Of a DNA stretch of 40,555 nucleotides, positions 21,295-32,793 are shown piece by piece. The translations under genes were made by a program, and so were the position numbers. The stretch's first letter is position 1, and each line of letters begins with the position of its first letter. The notes under the pieces were generated by a model. The model made no database searches. It was not told the origin of the DNA and worked only from the letters and a program-made list of their open reading frames with translations. The DNA comes from Intoshia linei (Eukaryota > Orthonectida > Rhopaluridae), in contig LWCA01000202.1 in the NCBI GenBank assembly GCA_001642005.1, positions 1 through 40,555 of the forward strand. The letters are read 5' to 3'.

Positions 21295-21761
21295 TTCAAC
21301 AGATCTAGTAGCAAGTTAATAATGTAAATATATATATAAATAAACAAGATTTAACAAACCACCCATATTTAAACAGCTGATAAAATCAATAAATTATTTT
21401 TAAATTTAAATGAGGAGAAATTACCGAATGTATCAAAATTGAAAAAAATAATTAATAAACTATGATTGAACGATATTTAATAGAGTAAATCAGGTATGTG
21501 TTCATGGCTACTTTTGTGCGTTACTTAAATAAATCACTAAGAAATGTAATGTTGGTCCATCACACATTCACACGTGCAAATTTATTTACAAACTAATTTG
21601 GAATATTTCTATAAATAGAACAAATAATGACTGACTTGCAACTTGCAAGTTTTACCATTTTGTGAAAGCATAAAATAAAATCTCAAATATGCATTTAGAT
21701 TTATGACAATATAGTTGACATTTGATATTAAATATAGTTTAGTTTAATTTAATTTAAAAAA
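21295..21761. other. Divergent spacer between coronin and NUP93
   Basis: A 467-bp shared upstream region for two divergent genes. No repeat or coding frame is recognisable. Confidence 0.5.
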
Positions 21762-24700
21762 ATGGTCATCCAGTGGAAAGAACCATTATTGACGGATGTA
21801 AAAGTGAATGCATTGGATAAGAGTGAACTTGAAATTGGGCCAAATTCAATTTTAAAAGAAACAAAAATTGATTTAACATCTAAAATTGAAAAACTGACTA
21901 GGACCGCGAAAGAATCAAAACAAAAAATAGAACTCAGTGATAAATCGAACGATTTTTGTCAGTTGCCGTCGCTTAACAAAAATTTAAAACAACTTATCAA
22001 TGAATGTAATAATCTCGCCAATAGTTGTAGAAAATGCTGGGATGCTGACTCTGAAAATTTAAATGACGTTGTTTACAGAAATAATGTGTATTTTGAATCG
22101 ATTTTACCTAAATCTCTGTTTGATGTCGGCAAATTCAATTCAAATATTAAATCTCTACGACAGAAAAGCGTCATTTATAAGGAACATGTTGCTAAAAAGG
22201 CAAAAATAGACGAGAATGGCCTATTTTCTGGGTTACACCTCAAAAATTGTCTAAACTATCGAGACGAGATTAAGGTTAGTTTTTAAAGTCTTAATGTTTA
22301 AAAATCTTTTTGCTTCATTAATTGGTAAGTAAAATTTAGTATTTTTCACACTTAATATTGATATGTACTAATTTAATTTTTGATTCAATTCTACCATTTA
22401 GAATTTATTTAATCTGGAGTACAAGAATATATTTGCCAATTCTGTGAAAAATACAATATACAAAACTACTCTACAAACAGAAAAAGAAATTAATTTACTC
22501 AATAATCACAAAAACGACGATAGATTCATGTCGGCTTACATTGACCGAACTAGGAACGTGGACATGTTTGCAAATGTTGGTCTTTACGAGGGAAACGTAT
22601 CTAATAATCTCTTAAAACGCACAATAATGGATAAAAATTCCAACGACGTCACACACGTCAACGATAAACCCTTTGAAAATTTTAATAATCTCGACAAAAT
22701 ATATTTTGAAGCACTTGAAAAATACAATTTCAGTGCTATTGACACAACTGACTATCCAACATATTTGTCCTATATATTTGAAAAACTCGGTACAATTAAT
22801 AATGAAAATGAAATAGATTTTTGGCAATTAATACATTTTATCACCAATAATGAGCGATTAAAAAATTGCTCTTATAGCGGAGACGTGGTCTTGAAAATTT
22901 TAGACAGTACAATTAGTCATTTAGAAATAAGTTTTCTCAATTACATTAACCATTCTCTTAAAAACCGTTGCGCCTCTTTGGATGTCAACATTTTGAATTA
23001 CAATTTATCCAATCAAAACGATGTCATCAGGCTAATTGTAAACTTTATACTGATTAAAATGAGTAGTTCGGATCAAATTGTGTTTGATACAAAAGAAGGT
23101 TTAATTGAAACTTACAAATGCGCTCCATGGCCTCTTATTTACTTTTGTTTACGTTGCCGCATTTATCCGGCTGTTTTGAATATTATTTCTGACAACCTGA
23201 CCATATTTGGTAGGCAATTTTTAAATATTGTTAAGCATTACATGGAAAACAATTGCATCCTTGATGAACACAAATCACATCTGACATTGATGTTACACAG
23301 AGACCAGGGAGCAACGTCTTTGGATCCTTATAAAGTAACTACAATAATGTTACTATTAGAAGAAAAAAATAGCTCTATTTTGATGGATTCTTTTTGTTTT
23401 ATCATTGAAGATATTTTTTGGTACCGGTTATCTATTTACCGATCAAAACTTCGACATTTGATTGGATCCGTTTCAGATGCGACTGAAATTACATTTTCTT
23501 CTATGCAGCAACTTCGATTGAATGTTTTTGATGATATCTTGAATAGTATTACAATATTTGTATATATTTTATTCCAAAGGTTGGCAGCCATTTTTCACCA
23601 TTAATATATTATTTTTAAAGCTTCTTTGATAATAAATTAGTTTTTATGCGTGAAATGAAATCTAAATTCTCTAATATAAATGCATTTGTGTTAATTTGAA
23701 CCAATTATAGCCTTATTTTAATCAAGTGTTGAATAAAGCATAGGACGTGAGTATTTTTTTCGAGATTTGTCGTATATTTATTTTTCATGAGATTTTTTCA
23801 TCTTTAGTAAATTCATAAAATAATTTTTCTGGGAAAATTTTGTTAATTTTTTTAGGGTTGGCGTTGTACAAAAAGTTTGAAGGGTACTGTTGTAAACTTT
23901 TTTTAGATTAGTTCGTTGTGATGGATTATTAAAATTAAATACTAATATGTTTTATTACCCTATTCAACTTTCTTTAATTTAATTTTATTTGCATATAAAA
24001 AAGTATATACATTTTAAAGTTTCAATTTACCCTAGGGTGCGTGCAACCTAATTTGTGCCATAATGTTATAATGTGTATAAATTAGATGAAAAAGAATACA
24101 TGCCTATTGATGAACCATTTATATGTGCACGAAACTGCGTATACATGATGAATTATTTTGATGCTACTAAATACCTTAATTCGCATTATGATTTTTTGCG
24201 ATTAGCCGTTCAATATGTATTGGTTATTTGGGATTTAAAACTGTACAAAATTGACGAATCTCAAGGTTTGTTAACTATTTAAAATATACAATATAGAATC
24301 TCTAAATAATACCGTGGTACCAGACATCCCTGAACCTACTCAAAAATGAAAATTTTTGCATAAGAATACGTAAAGTCATATAAAACTTAATCACCCTCCG
24401 AGGCTTTTCACTTGACCATTTAATTTTAACACCCAAAATAGTTATGATATGCAAGAATTTAATTTTGTAATGCTCAATTTGAAAAAAAGAGTACGTTAGT
24501 ATACTGTACGATCCCAATTTCAAAGAAAAAGTTGAAAAATTTATAAATATAGTTTATTGGTCCTCACTTCAATTATTTGAAAACAGCCTTATATGTAAAT
24601 AGAATTTATGAATAATAATTAGGGTAACCAAAAAGTTGCAAAAAAATCGAAAAAGTTTGATTTTATATTAGAGAAATTTAAAAATTGGATAAAAATATGG

Positions 24701-27700
24701 AGCATATTTAAATTTAATTTTTAAAATATTTTAAAATACTGGTGATTACAATAATTTATACATGCTTTTTAATTTTTTAAAAAAGTTTCAATTGGTTGCC
24801 CTAATAATAATTTATACAAAAACTTTCCAAAAATATTTATTATATCAAGGAACTAAAGTTAAACACATAAAGTTTAGAGTTTTGTAGTCCTTGCAATTTC
24901 TCGAAAATTCTCGAGAAAAAAATTAGCTCATATAATATTAGTAATACAATAAAAATACAATAAAATAATAATGAAGGAAAAACTGAAAGTACTAACAGTT
25001 CCAAAATTATTAATATTTTTAAAATAATGAAGGATTACAATCTGGTATTAATTGGTTGTTAACTTTAAAATCTTAAATAAAAAACCAAAAATAGGAGAAT
25101 AATGCGATTTATTTAACATTTTGTATCATCACAACTTCCATATATAGGAATAAGTACAAGATTAAAGTAATTTTTGAGACTGTAAAGATGTACATTTAAA
25201 TATTTTTTATTTTTAAAACTGGTCCACTCATGAAATGATTATTTACATTTTATCTTAGAAATCTTTTCAAATATTTTTCTTCTAATTTTTTCAAAGTAAC
25301 TATTTACAGGATTAATGACACAGATTTGAGATATAGGCAAACCTATTTGGTCTAAATTTTTTCGAATAAAATTTGATTGGTAACTTGGTTTATGGTTAGT
25401 TCATCGTACGCAATCAATTATGACTTCAACCCTTTCGTGAGTATCATCATTTTTTAAATACACTGTTATATTGGGATTTTTTTTGTTTTTTTATTTACAG
25501 GTTTACCCAATGATTTGATCATTAAATGTACGCGTGTTAAGTGAAGATGTAAATCCGTTGTAGAAGAATTCTTATAATTCATCATTGTACCCCAAATAGA
25601 GCATTTTGCCTTTTCGTTTTCTCACTTAAAAGAGTTCTATAAATTTTCGTAGAACATAGTGGTTATCTTAAAGAGAAACAATTTAATACCAAATTAATAA
25701 ATTAAATCATACAACTGAATTGAATTACCGTAAAATTTAATATTGTTTTTTTATTGTAATAACTGAAATTATAATGTTTTTACACGCTTAAATTTATTAG
25801 TGACAAATTAAAAATGATTATTTTTTGATGATTTTATTTTTGCATTGATATAACAAACTACATTTTTGAAAATTTTCAAATATAATTTTACATTAAGAAT
25901 ATTTAAATTTCTCGAGATCAAGCACTAAACAGAACCCTAAGACGAGCAATCGAGAACCACTGAAATAAGTGTTTGTCAAATATTTTTGGTTGAAAGTGGT
26001 CTGAATGTTACAATATTTGGAAGCATTGCCACAAATTTATATTTTTAGAAAATAATATCCAAGAATCTCTCAACAAAACCATATTGCCTTATGCTCGGCT
26101 ATTCGATTACGATTATCCTGCTGAAGCTGTTCATTATTACAAATTTTTGAGGTTTTATATCTTATTGATTTTGTATTGTATATTTATACATTATATTTGT
26201 GAGTCTAATTTGTTTAAATTCGAACCGTGTATTTTTTGTATTTATGAATCATGTTCGCCTGATGTTCACGGAATACATGTAAAGAATACTTACGTGTAAA
26301 ATTATCTTTTAATAGGAATGATCTGTAATTGACTGTTCCAAGATAATTGGGTTGATGACATAAAAAATCAGTTTAGGCTAAAACTTTTGCACTTGCAAAT
26401 TTTTTGCCAATTTTTGCAACATCATTCCAATATTTCTAATGACCCTTATAAGGGGTTGGAGCCTTTAACAGACCTCAAAATAATTCCATGGGTAGCAATG
26501 CGGCTGTTTGAACAATTTTGCATCGAGCGAATTAGAAAAGGACAGAGTCTGTTAATTTAATAATTTTAAAACCATTCATATGTTATTTTTAGTAAATACC
26601 AACAAATTGAAGTTGTTCGGGATATTATTTTGAAACAAAAATCAGTAATTGTTAATTTTATTTGATTTACCAAATTTAGGCTATTCGAATAATTGGTAGA
26701 ATTGGGCTAAATGGTGTTTTAAGGGTAATTGTTATATTGTCTTGTTACTGATTAGTTTTTTACAATATTTTTAATTTTTATGTTAGAATGGTTTACTGCA
26801 GCAATTGAATTTTGATGTAAAGATAATAATTGAAAGTAGTGCTTCAGAGTTCGTGGCGAATGGGCAAGTTGAATCGGCACTTCAATTATATGAAATTGGT
26901 GGGGTAATGTATCTACTATCAGCAGTTAATACAATTTAGAATTACAGTTATAATTAGGGCGAATATTTTTTAACTAGGGAAAATTTTGATATGTTCATAC
27001 GCATTAAATTATAATAACAATGATAGTAATTTTACGTGTATTAATTGGCTAATTAAAATTTGATTATCTTAATAAAGTTAATAACGTTAATAAAGTTAAA
27101 ATAATATTTTCAAACATTAATTTTATTTTATACAATTTCGATTTGTTTTGTATTTTTATTTTATGCATGATTGTAGTAAATAATCTTATTATTAATTTTT
27201 ATATTACTCACTAAAAGCAGTTTTTATTTATTCTTAACTTATTTCTATTCACAATATAGGTAATTTAGCAATATTTTTATAATTAATGTTTTTTTATGCA
27301 TGCCTAAATATGCGAAATCTAAATATAAAAAAATTTACAATATTACAAAACTTTATCCTAGTGAATTTACTAAGAATGACGACAATTTATTTTGTATGAA
27401 ATGTTGCAATGTTACTTTTACAAAATAAAATTTTGTTTAATTACACCGCAAATTAGCAAAAAACAAGAGTTTTATGCATATTGTCAGTATTTGAAGTTCA
27501 ATTAAAACATCGAATGACTGCAACAGAAATGGCGGAAGCAATTCTATCTGCGGACATACTTCTAAAAAGTTAAATAACGTCAAGTTAAGAACAATATTTA
27601 AAAAAAAAGGAATAATTTTTCCATCTAAAAGCAATTGCAGAAATAAAATTGATGATTTGTATTTTAAGGAAATGGAGAGAATAAAAAATTATTGTATCAA

Positions 27701-29624
27701 TAAATTAATTTTATCATTATGGACGAAACTGATTTAAATGAATATAAGTACATTAATACTATGATCGGAACATTAGAAGCATCTCAGAATGTAATATTAT
27801 ATGATTGTAAAAATATTACAAGTAATATGAACAGACAAATGGTCATTTATATTCTTCATGATACAATTAAAAATAATTAAACAAAACAACAGAAAATTTT
27901 TAAAAGATAATTTTAAAAAATATTTGATTTTGTACTACAACAAATAATACACTTTGTATACATTTTTATTAAGACTTAAATTAGGCATCGGAAACCTTTT
28001 GCATCTAGTGAACCACCTTTCTATTTTTTACAGGTGTATTAGAAATAGTGGATATGACTAACGAGTACTAAATTTAAAAAAAGTTAAAAATCCTGAATTA
28101 GATATTTACGGACATAAGACAATGCTGCTTGTTCTATAAAAACTATTTAATAATGGCAATACAATTATGTTTTAAAATTTATATAACGGTGTTACAACCG
28201 ACAAGGCCGCAGAAATATTATTATTATGGCGAATAAGAAATTTCATCACTGTTTAGAAAAAAATTTAACGAAAAAAACAACACTACGTCAATTTTTTTTT
28301 TCCAAAAGTTTAATAAATTTGATTTGTAAGTTAAATTTTTTTGTTTTTATAGGTTAAAAAAAATCGCCCTACTTATAATCCATAATTATGATGGTTTGGA
28401 GAAAGTAATGAATAATTTAAGAAATTTACATATTATGTACTACATAAATATAAAAATGATGTAAATAACAACATGTATTTATTTTAATATGGTTAATATT
28501 TTCAAAATTATAGTTTTAATTTTGGTCATGTCATTGTTTTGTTAAATTTATTATCTTCAAAAAATGTAACAGATTTTTTTTAACGGTAAACGGGTTGTCG
28601 TGTTTTTTGTCGAAATTATAATCCATTAAGATGTCATCAAACTACCTTTAGAATGAGTCGATTTTTTTGTTGATGCAAATATAGGATTGTCACTTTAATA
28701 TTTCCATAAATATCATAAATTTAAAAATTTTTAGCTTTTCAAAGATTCGGTGGAACTATTAATTAAAATTTTGACGCCCTTGATTACTAATCCAAAAACA
28801 GATGTTCGAACTAATCATCATAAGGTTGCCACTTTGGTTGCTGAAAGGTACTTATTTGTGTATCCTCAATAACTCAATTTAGATATAAATCGAATGGATA
28901 TCATATCGATGATGACATTATTTGCACATTTTATTTTATTCTTGATTTGATGACTTTTTTCGATACTTATAATGAAGGAAAATACACAAATGCTTTAGAA
29001 GTAATTAAATTTATTTTTTTATAGAAATTTAAAATATATTCTTATTACAATTCATCAGTTGTGTGGGTTTTCATCCCACTAATTTTTTCTAAAAGTATAT
29101 TTTATTATATTTGTCAATATCCCATTAGCCAACTGAAGAGGCAATAGTGTATACATTATTTATTATTTCAATCAAGCTGATTTTTAGATAATCAAACGAA
29201 TAAAATTAATTCCATTGACCAGCAGTTATATTAACGAGTACTTGGGAGCATTTAATAAATATTCAAATAAGGTAGTCATATTTTGTTTCTTTATCTTTAT
29301 TACGTTATAGATTTATACAGTTATGCCTGCTCTGTTGTTGGCAACCATGAAATCGATTTACATGATTTATTCTGATGATGTGTAATTTAGTATGATATTG
29401 TTATTTACTACTATCTTATATAGAACCAATACATTAGGTATACAAATGAATGGAAATATACTGGATGTAATTTTATTTTTGTCGTATTTTAAATGATTGC
29501 TTAGAAAAAGTCCCAACTACGTGATTCAGCTGCAGCATTAATTAAATTTTCTGGTTTAATTCCTTATCGAATTCCAGCCGACACTTTGGCTAAGTTGGTT
29601 CAAATCGAAGTTCAAATGAACTGA
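21762..29624 (+). CDS. NUP93: Nucleoporin NUP93 (Nic96 family)
   Basis: Scaffold nucleoporin of the inner ring of the nuclear pore. Preferred exons: 21762-22274, 22402-23545, 24086-24265, 26049-26151, 26316-26324, 26593-26644, 26680-26724, 26787-26903, 28735-28847, 28883-29000, 29188-29271, 29311-29381, 29424-29466, 29505-29624; about 903 residues (human 819). The N-terminal 200 residues are helical and Lys-rich. Diagnostic segments are [20 protein letters not shown] (human WPVIYFCLRCGD), [16 protein letters not shown] at the end (human GDTNARLVQMEVLMN) and [20 protein letters not shown] (human SQLRSQARTLITFAGMIP). [19 protein letters not shown] fits ..EALQYFYFLRDE. The 9-nt exon 5 is uncertain, as is the exon 2 donor. 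Introns 3 and 8 are 1.8 kb each and carry transposons. Confidence 0.9.
24622..24801. mobile_element. 180-bp MITE with TA duplication in NUP93 intron 3
   Basis: The element starts GGGTAACCAAAAAGTT and the reverse complement of its end starts GGGCAACCAATTGAAAC; TA flanks both sides. Short, non-coding and bounded by inverted ends with a TA duplication, it fits a Tc1/mariner-type MITE. The family is different from the hAT-like ones elsewhere in the window. Confidence 0.65.
27300..27870 (+). mobile_element. hAT-like transposase remnant in NUP93 intron 8
   Basis: Broken frames read, in order, a zinc-finger start ([14 protein letters not shown], then [11 protein letters not shown] and LHRKLAKNK), [33 protein letters not shown], and [11 protein letters not shown] with GTLEAS. 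The order and motifs follow the CGGBP1-like BED-finger/hAT transposases of animals (CKVC finger, then EAMLSANIPLAKLNN-type and DETTD-type segments). Stops and frame changes interrupt it several times. The catalytic C-terminal part is not recognisable, so this is a dead 5' portion. It helps explain the 1.8-kb intron. Confidence 0.72.
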
Positions 29625-30060
29625 TTGTATCAAAGCTATCTGTAAATAAAATTACAAATATATTTTTTGTTAATTGGAGAAGAGTATGCGAAAATTTTAA
29701 TTATTAGGCCGTTACAAAATTAAAAAAGAAAACAAAAATTAATGAATTACATTTTTTTTCATTACATACATTCATCATTGTTAACGTCTCTATAGTTTAT
29801 TTTTATCTTTAAAACCTTGCTATTTTATTAGAAAAAAGAAAATTATTTACATCCCGTAATTGTAACTATGTTATTGACAATTTAGTTAATATTATTTGAC
29901 TGTGCGTGATAGAATATTTTTAAATTGTGAAAAACAATGTGAATCTTTTATCATGTGATGAGATTAAAACTCCACCGAGTCGGATAATCCAATATAGATA
30001 ACAATATTTGAAATATGAATATTAAATTTTTAATTTACATTTCAATTTTTGATATAAAAT
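29625..30060. other. Convergent spacer between NUP93 and AP-3 mu
   Basis: About 440 bp of AT-rich DNA holding the 3' ends of both genes. No other gene or repeat is seen. Confidence 0.5.
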
Positions 30061-31420
30061 TTATACTCTTTGTTCGTAATTTCCAGTTTTTGTTATATAT
30101 TTCACTCCTTTGAAACATTTATAATTCTAAATTGTAGATAAAAATTTAAATATATATTATTACAGTATTTTTGACATCAATTTTACTAATTTTAATTCCA
30201 CAAATAGTGGATCCTGCTAATTTATACGAAATCTAAAAATTGAATATATTCAATAACACTAAAAAAACAGATAATTTGGGTTTCCAGTCTGGCTGCTTAG
30301 CGTTATCTTTGAGATAGATCTAGTTTGAATTTAATAATGAAAAAAGATTTCGAAAAATTACAATAGATTTCATGCATAATGGTGTCGTAAGTTGATTAAT
30401 GGTCCAAACAAAAATATTAGTATTTTGATTATAAACAATTTTTCCATTAACAGCTTGATCAAAAACAATGTTATTTATATCTGGATGGAGTTTTGTGGTT
30501 ATAATGATACTTTGAATAATCTTTTTAGAATTAGGTTTAAGGGATATGTTAAATGAACCATTGTTGTTGCCTCTTGGATAATAAAATTCAACACGAGATC
30601 CCATTGGAATCCCGTGAGATACAGTGGGTACATATTCAATCAATTTAAATTTTTTATCGGGAGGGATAAAAGAAACTTGATGAAATTTGTCCCAATTTTT
30701 AAACCGAACACACCTGTGAAAATGCACATTCCCCAAAGATAAAGGTTTGTCGAAGGTAACTGTCAAATCAGGGTAGTTGGACAACCTCACATTTGCAAAT
30801 ACTTGAGTACTCACATACGACCGAATAATGCCACCCTGGTGTGATAATACTGCATTGAGAGTTTCAATAAAGTCAAAATAACACTCATTTTTAGCATAGG
30901 TTATGTTTTCACACCTCCAAGGCACAATGGAGAATTGAGATTCCGGTAATACACTAGAATACTGTGACGACGATCCAGTAACTTGTTCTGCGAACATTCG
31001 CATGATACTGGGAGGTTTTACTAATTCCATAATTATATTTCCTTCAGAAATCAACGGAAACCCATGATCAATCATTTCGTCCAAAATCTGATAAACTGTC
31101 AGTCGATTCTCACAAATTGTGTCGTACGTACAAGATCCAAAATATGCCTCTATTAATTCACAAATGTACTTTAAAATGTTTAAAATGTAAAGTGGCGGAA
31201 CTTCCCACATAATTATCGCCAGTATATATACATCACTCATTATGTGGTTTATTATATAGTGACTAGGCGTTTGGATTACAGTAGGAATATCTTTGGCAGT
31301 TTCGTAAAGGTGCAATTCTTGAGTAAAATAATCACAAATTTCACGATTTATTACATTCTGAAAGTGTTTTTCAAAAAATATCTCCTCCGAAGATGACACC
31401 ATAAATATAGAGTGAATCAT
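30061..31420 (-). CDS. AP3M: AP-3 adaptor complex mu subunit
   Basis: Medium subunit of the AP-3 coat, which sorts cargo with tyrosine motifs to lysosome-related organelles. Exons 30362-31420, 30269-30319, 30164-30232 and 30061-30126 give 414 residues (human 418). The N-terminal longin-like part starts MIHSIFMVSSSEEIFFEKH (human MIHSLFLINCSGDIFLEKH), with ENRLTVYQILDEMIDHGFPL and LVKPPSIMRMFAEQVTGSS. The cargo-binding mu homology part starts near VPWRCENITYAKNECYFD and includes RFKNWDKFHQVSFIPPDKKF. The three short 3' exons (introns of 42, 36 and 37 nt) are easily missed; they supply LKDNAKQPDWKPKLSISYKL and end CFKGVKYITKTGNYEQRV (human PFKGVKYVTKAGKFQVRT). Exon 1 alone would look like a truncated 366-residue protein. 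Confidence 0.95.
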
Positions 31421-32008
31421 TTTCCTTCTTCGTTAAATAAATAATATTGATTAAGTTGTGTTTCTATAGACGTTTATTTAACGTTCAGAGTTTAGTATAA
31501 AACCAATATTCTAAAAATACAATTCGTTTCATCCACGATTACAAAAATAGTATATTTTACATTTTTTCTTGGTCATGTAATGAAAAAATTGAAACGACTA
31601 ACAAACGTCTCTGAAAGATGATGAGGAAAGTAGAACTTAATATCAGAATTGATCAAACCTGGCCCATTCATAATATATGGGCTTTCTCGACAATTTGAGA
31701 CTATTGAGACAACAGAAAAATTGTTTTTTATTATTATTTATGCGATTGTTATTTTGTAAGTACCCTTACGAAATTCCCATTTTGAATTACTATTCTGGGC
31801 CTGTTATAATTAAACGAGTAAAGTGTATGTGGTAAAAACTGCCATCATCTCTTTCCATAGTCATTTGATTTTAGTATTCGTAATACCAATTTCGTATTGA
31901 TAACAAAATATTTTAGAAAACTAAAATTAATGCGACAATAATCGATAAAACAAAAACAAATGAGATAAAAACTTGATTTGCACAATAAAGTTGAAAAATA
32001 ACAGTAAG
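31421..32008. other. Divergent spacer between AP-3 mu and PPIL1
   Basis: A 588-bp divergent upstream region without recognisable genes or repeats. It should hold both promoters. Confidence 0.5.
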
Positions 32009-32580
32009 ATGAATCAATCAAATCAAACTCCATTCGTTGAATTTGAAACTACGTAATTTACTAATTCAGTTTCATGTATTTAAAAATATTGACTAATTGA
32101 CACACTGACTTATTTAATGATAAATTTAGAATTGGTAATTTCGTAATTGAATTGTATTGGAACCATGCACCTAAAACTTGTAAAAATATTGCAGAATTAT
32201 CCAAAAATGGATACTACAATAATTGTATATTTCACCGAGTGATTCGTGATTTCATGATTCAAACAGGCGACCCTACGGGCACAGGAAAATGTGGAAACTC
32301 AATATATGGCGGCCAATTTGAAGATGAAATTACCTCGGAATTACACCATACTGGAGCAGGAATATGTTCAATGGCAAATTCTGGTCCCAATACAAACACC
32401 AGTCAATTTTTTATAACTCTGAATGTCACACAATGGTTGGATGGGAAACATACAATTTTTGCACGAGTGGCAGATGGCATGGATGCCGTAAAACGTATCG
32501 GTATGATGGACACTGACGCAACCGATAAGCCCATTTCTCAAATTTCTATTCTTAGGACAAAATGGTTGTCTAAACTGTGA
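32009..32580 (+). CDS. PPIL1: Peptidyl-prolyl isomerase PPIL1 (spliceosomal cyclophilin)
   Basis: Cyclophilin that binds SKIP/SNW1 in activated spliceosomes. Exon 1 is 32009-32052 (the N-terminus through EFET) and exon 2 is 32130-32580; the 77-nt intron joins FVEFETT to IGNFVIELYWNHAPKTCKN (human VYLETS-MGIIVLELYWKHAPKTCKN). The product has 164 residues (human 166). Active-site residues are present: FHRVIRDFMIQTGDPTGTGK (Arg, Phe, Gln), SQFFITL, and WLDGKHTIFARV. The DNA gives a GT-AG intron in phase. An AATAAA lies 10 nt after the stop. It is followed on the same strand by the transporter gene, 213 bp downstream. Confidence 0.95.
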
Positions 32581-32793
32581 TTTAATTGAAATAAATTTAC
32601 CTATATTGTGTTATGTATATAATGTAAATTGTGAATACTTAGATGGTGGCTTTGAAACATTAATTAAATTTGACGTTATTAGTAAACAAGAGTAGTAACG
32701 AGATGTAAATTCTAGTCAAGATTATTTATACATTATTTATAGGCCAAACTAGTTTATAACATTTGAAAAATTTATTAAAACTAGTTTTGCGTA

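Noticed and set aside
22612-22827. 71-codon minus-strand frame
   Set aside because: Antisense shadow of NUP93 exon 2.
26377-26550. Open 58-codon stretch considered as a NUP93 exon
   Set aside because: It has usable splice sites and keeps phase, but adds residues absent from the family; skipping it and using the 9-nt exon gives a cleaner alignment.
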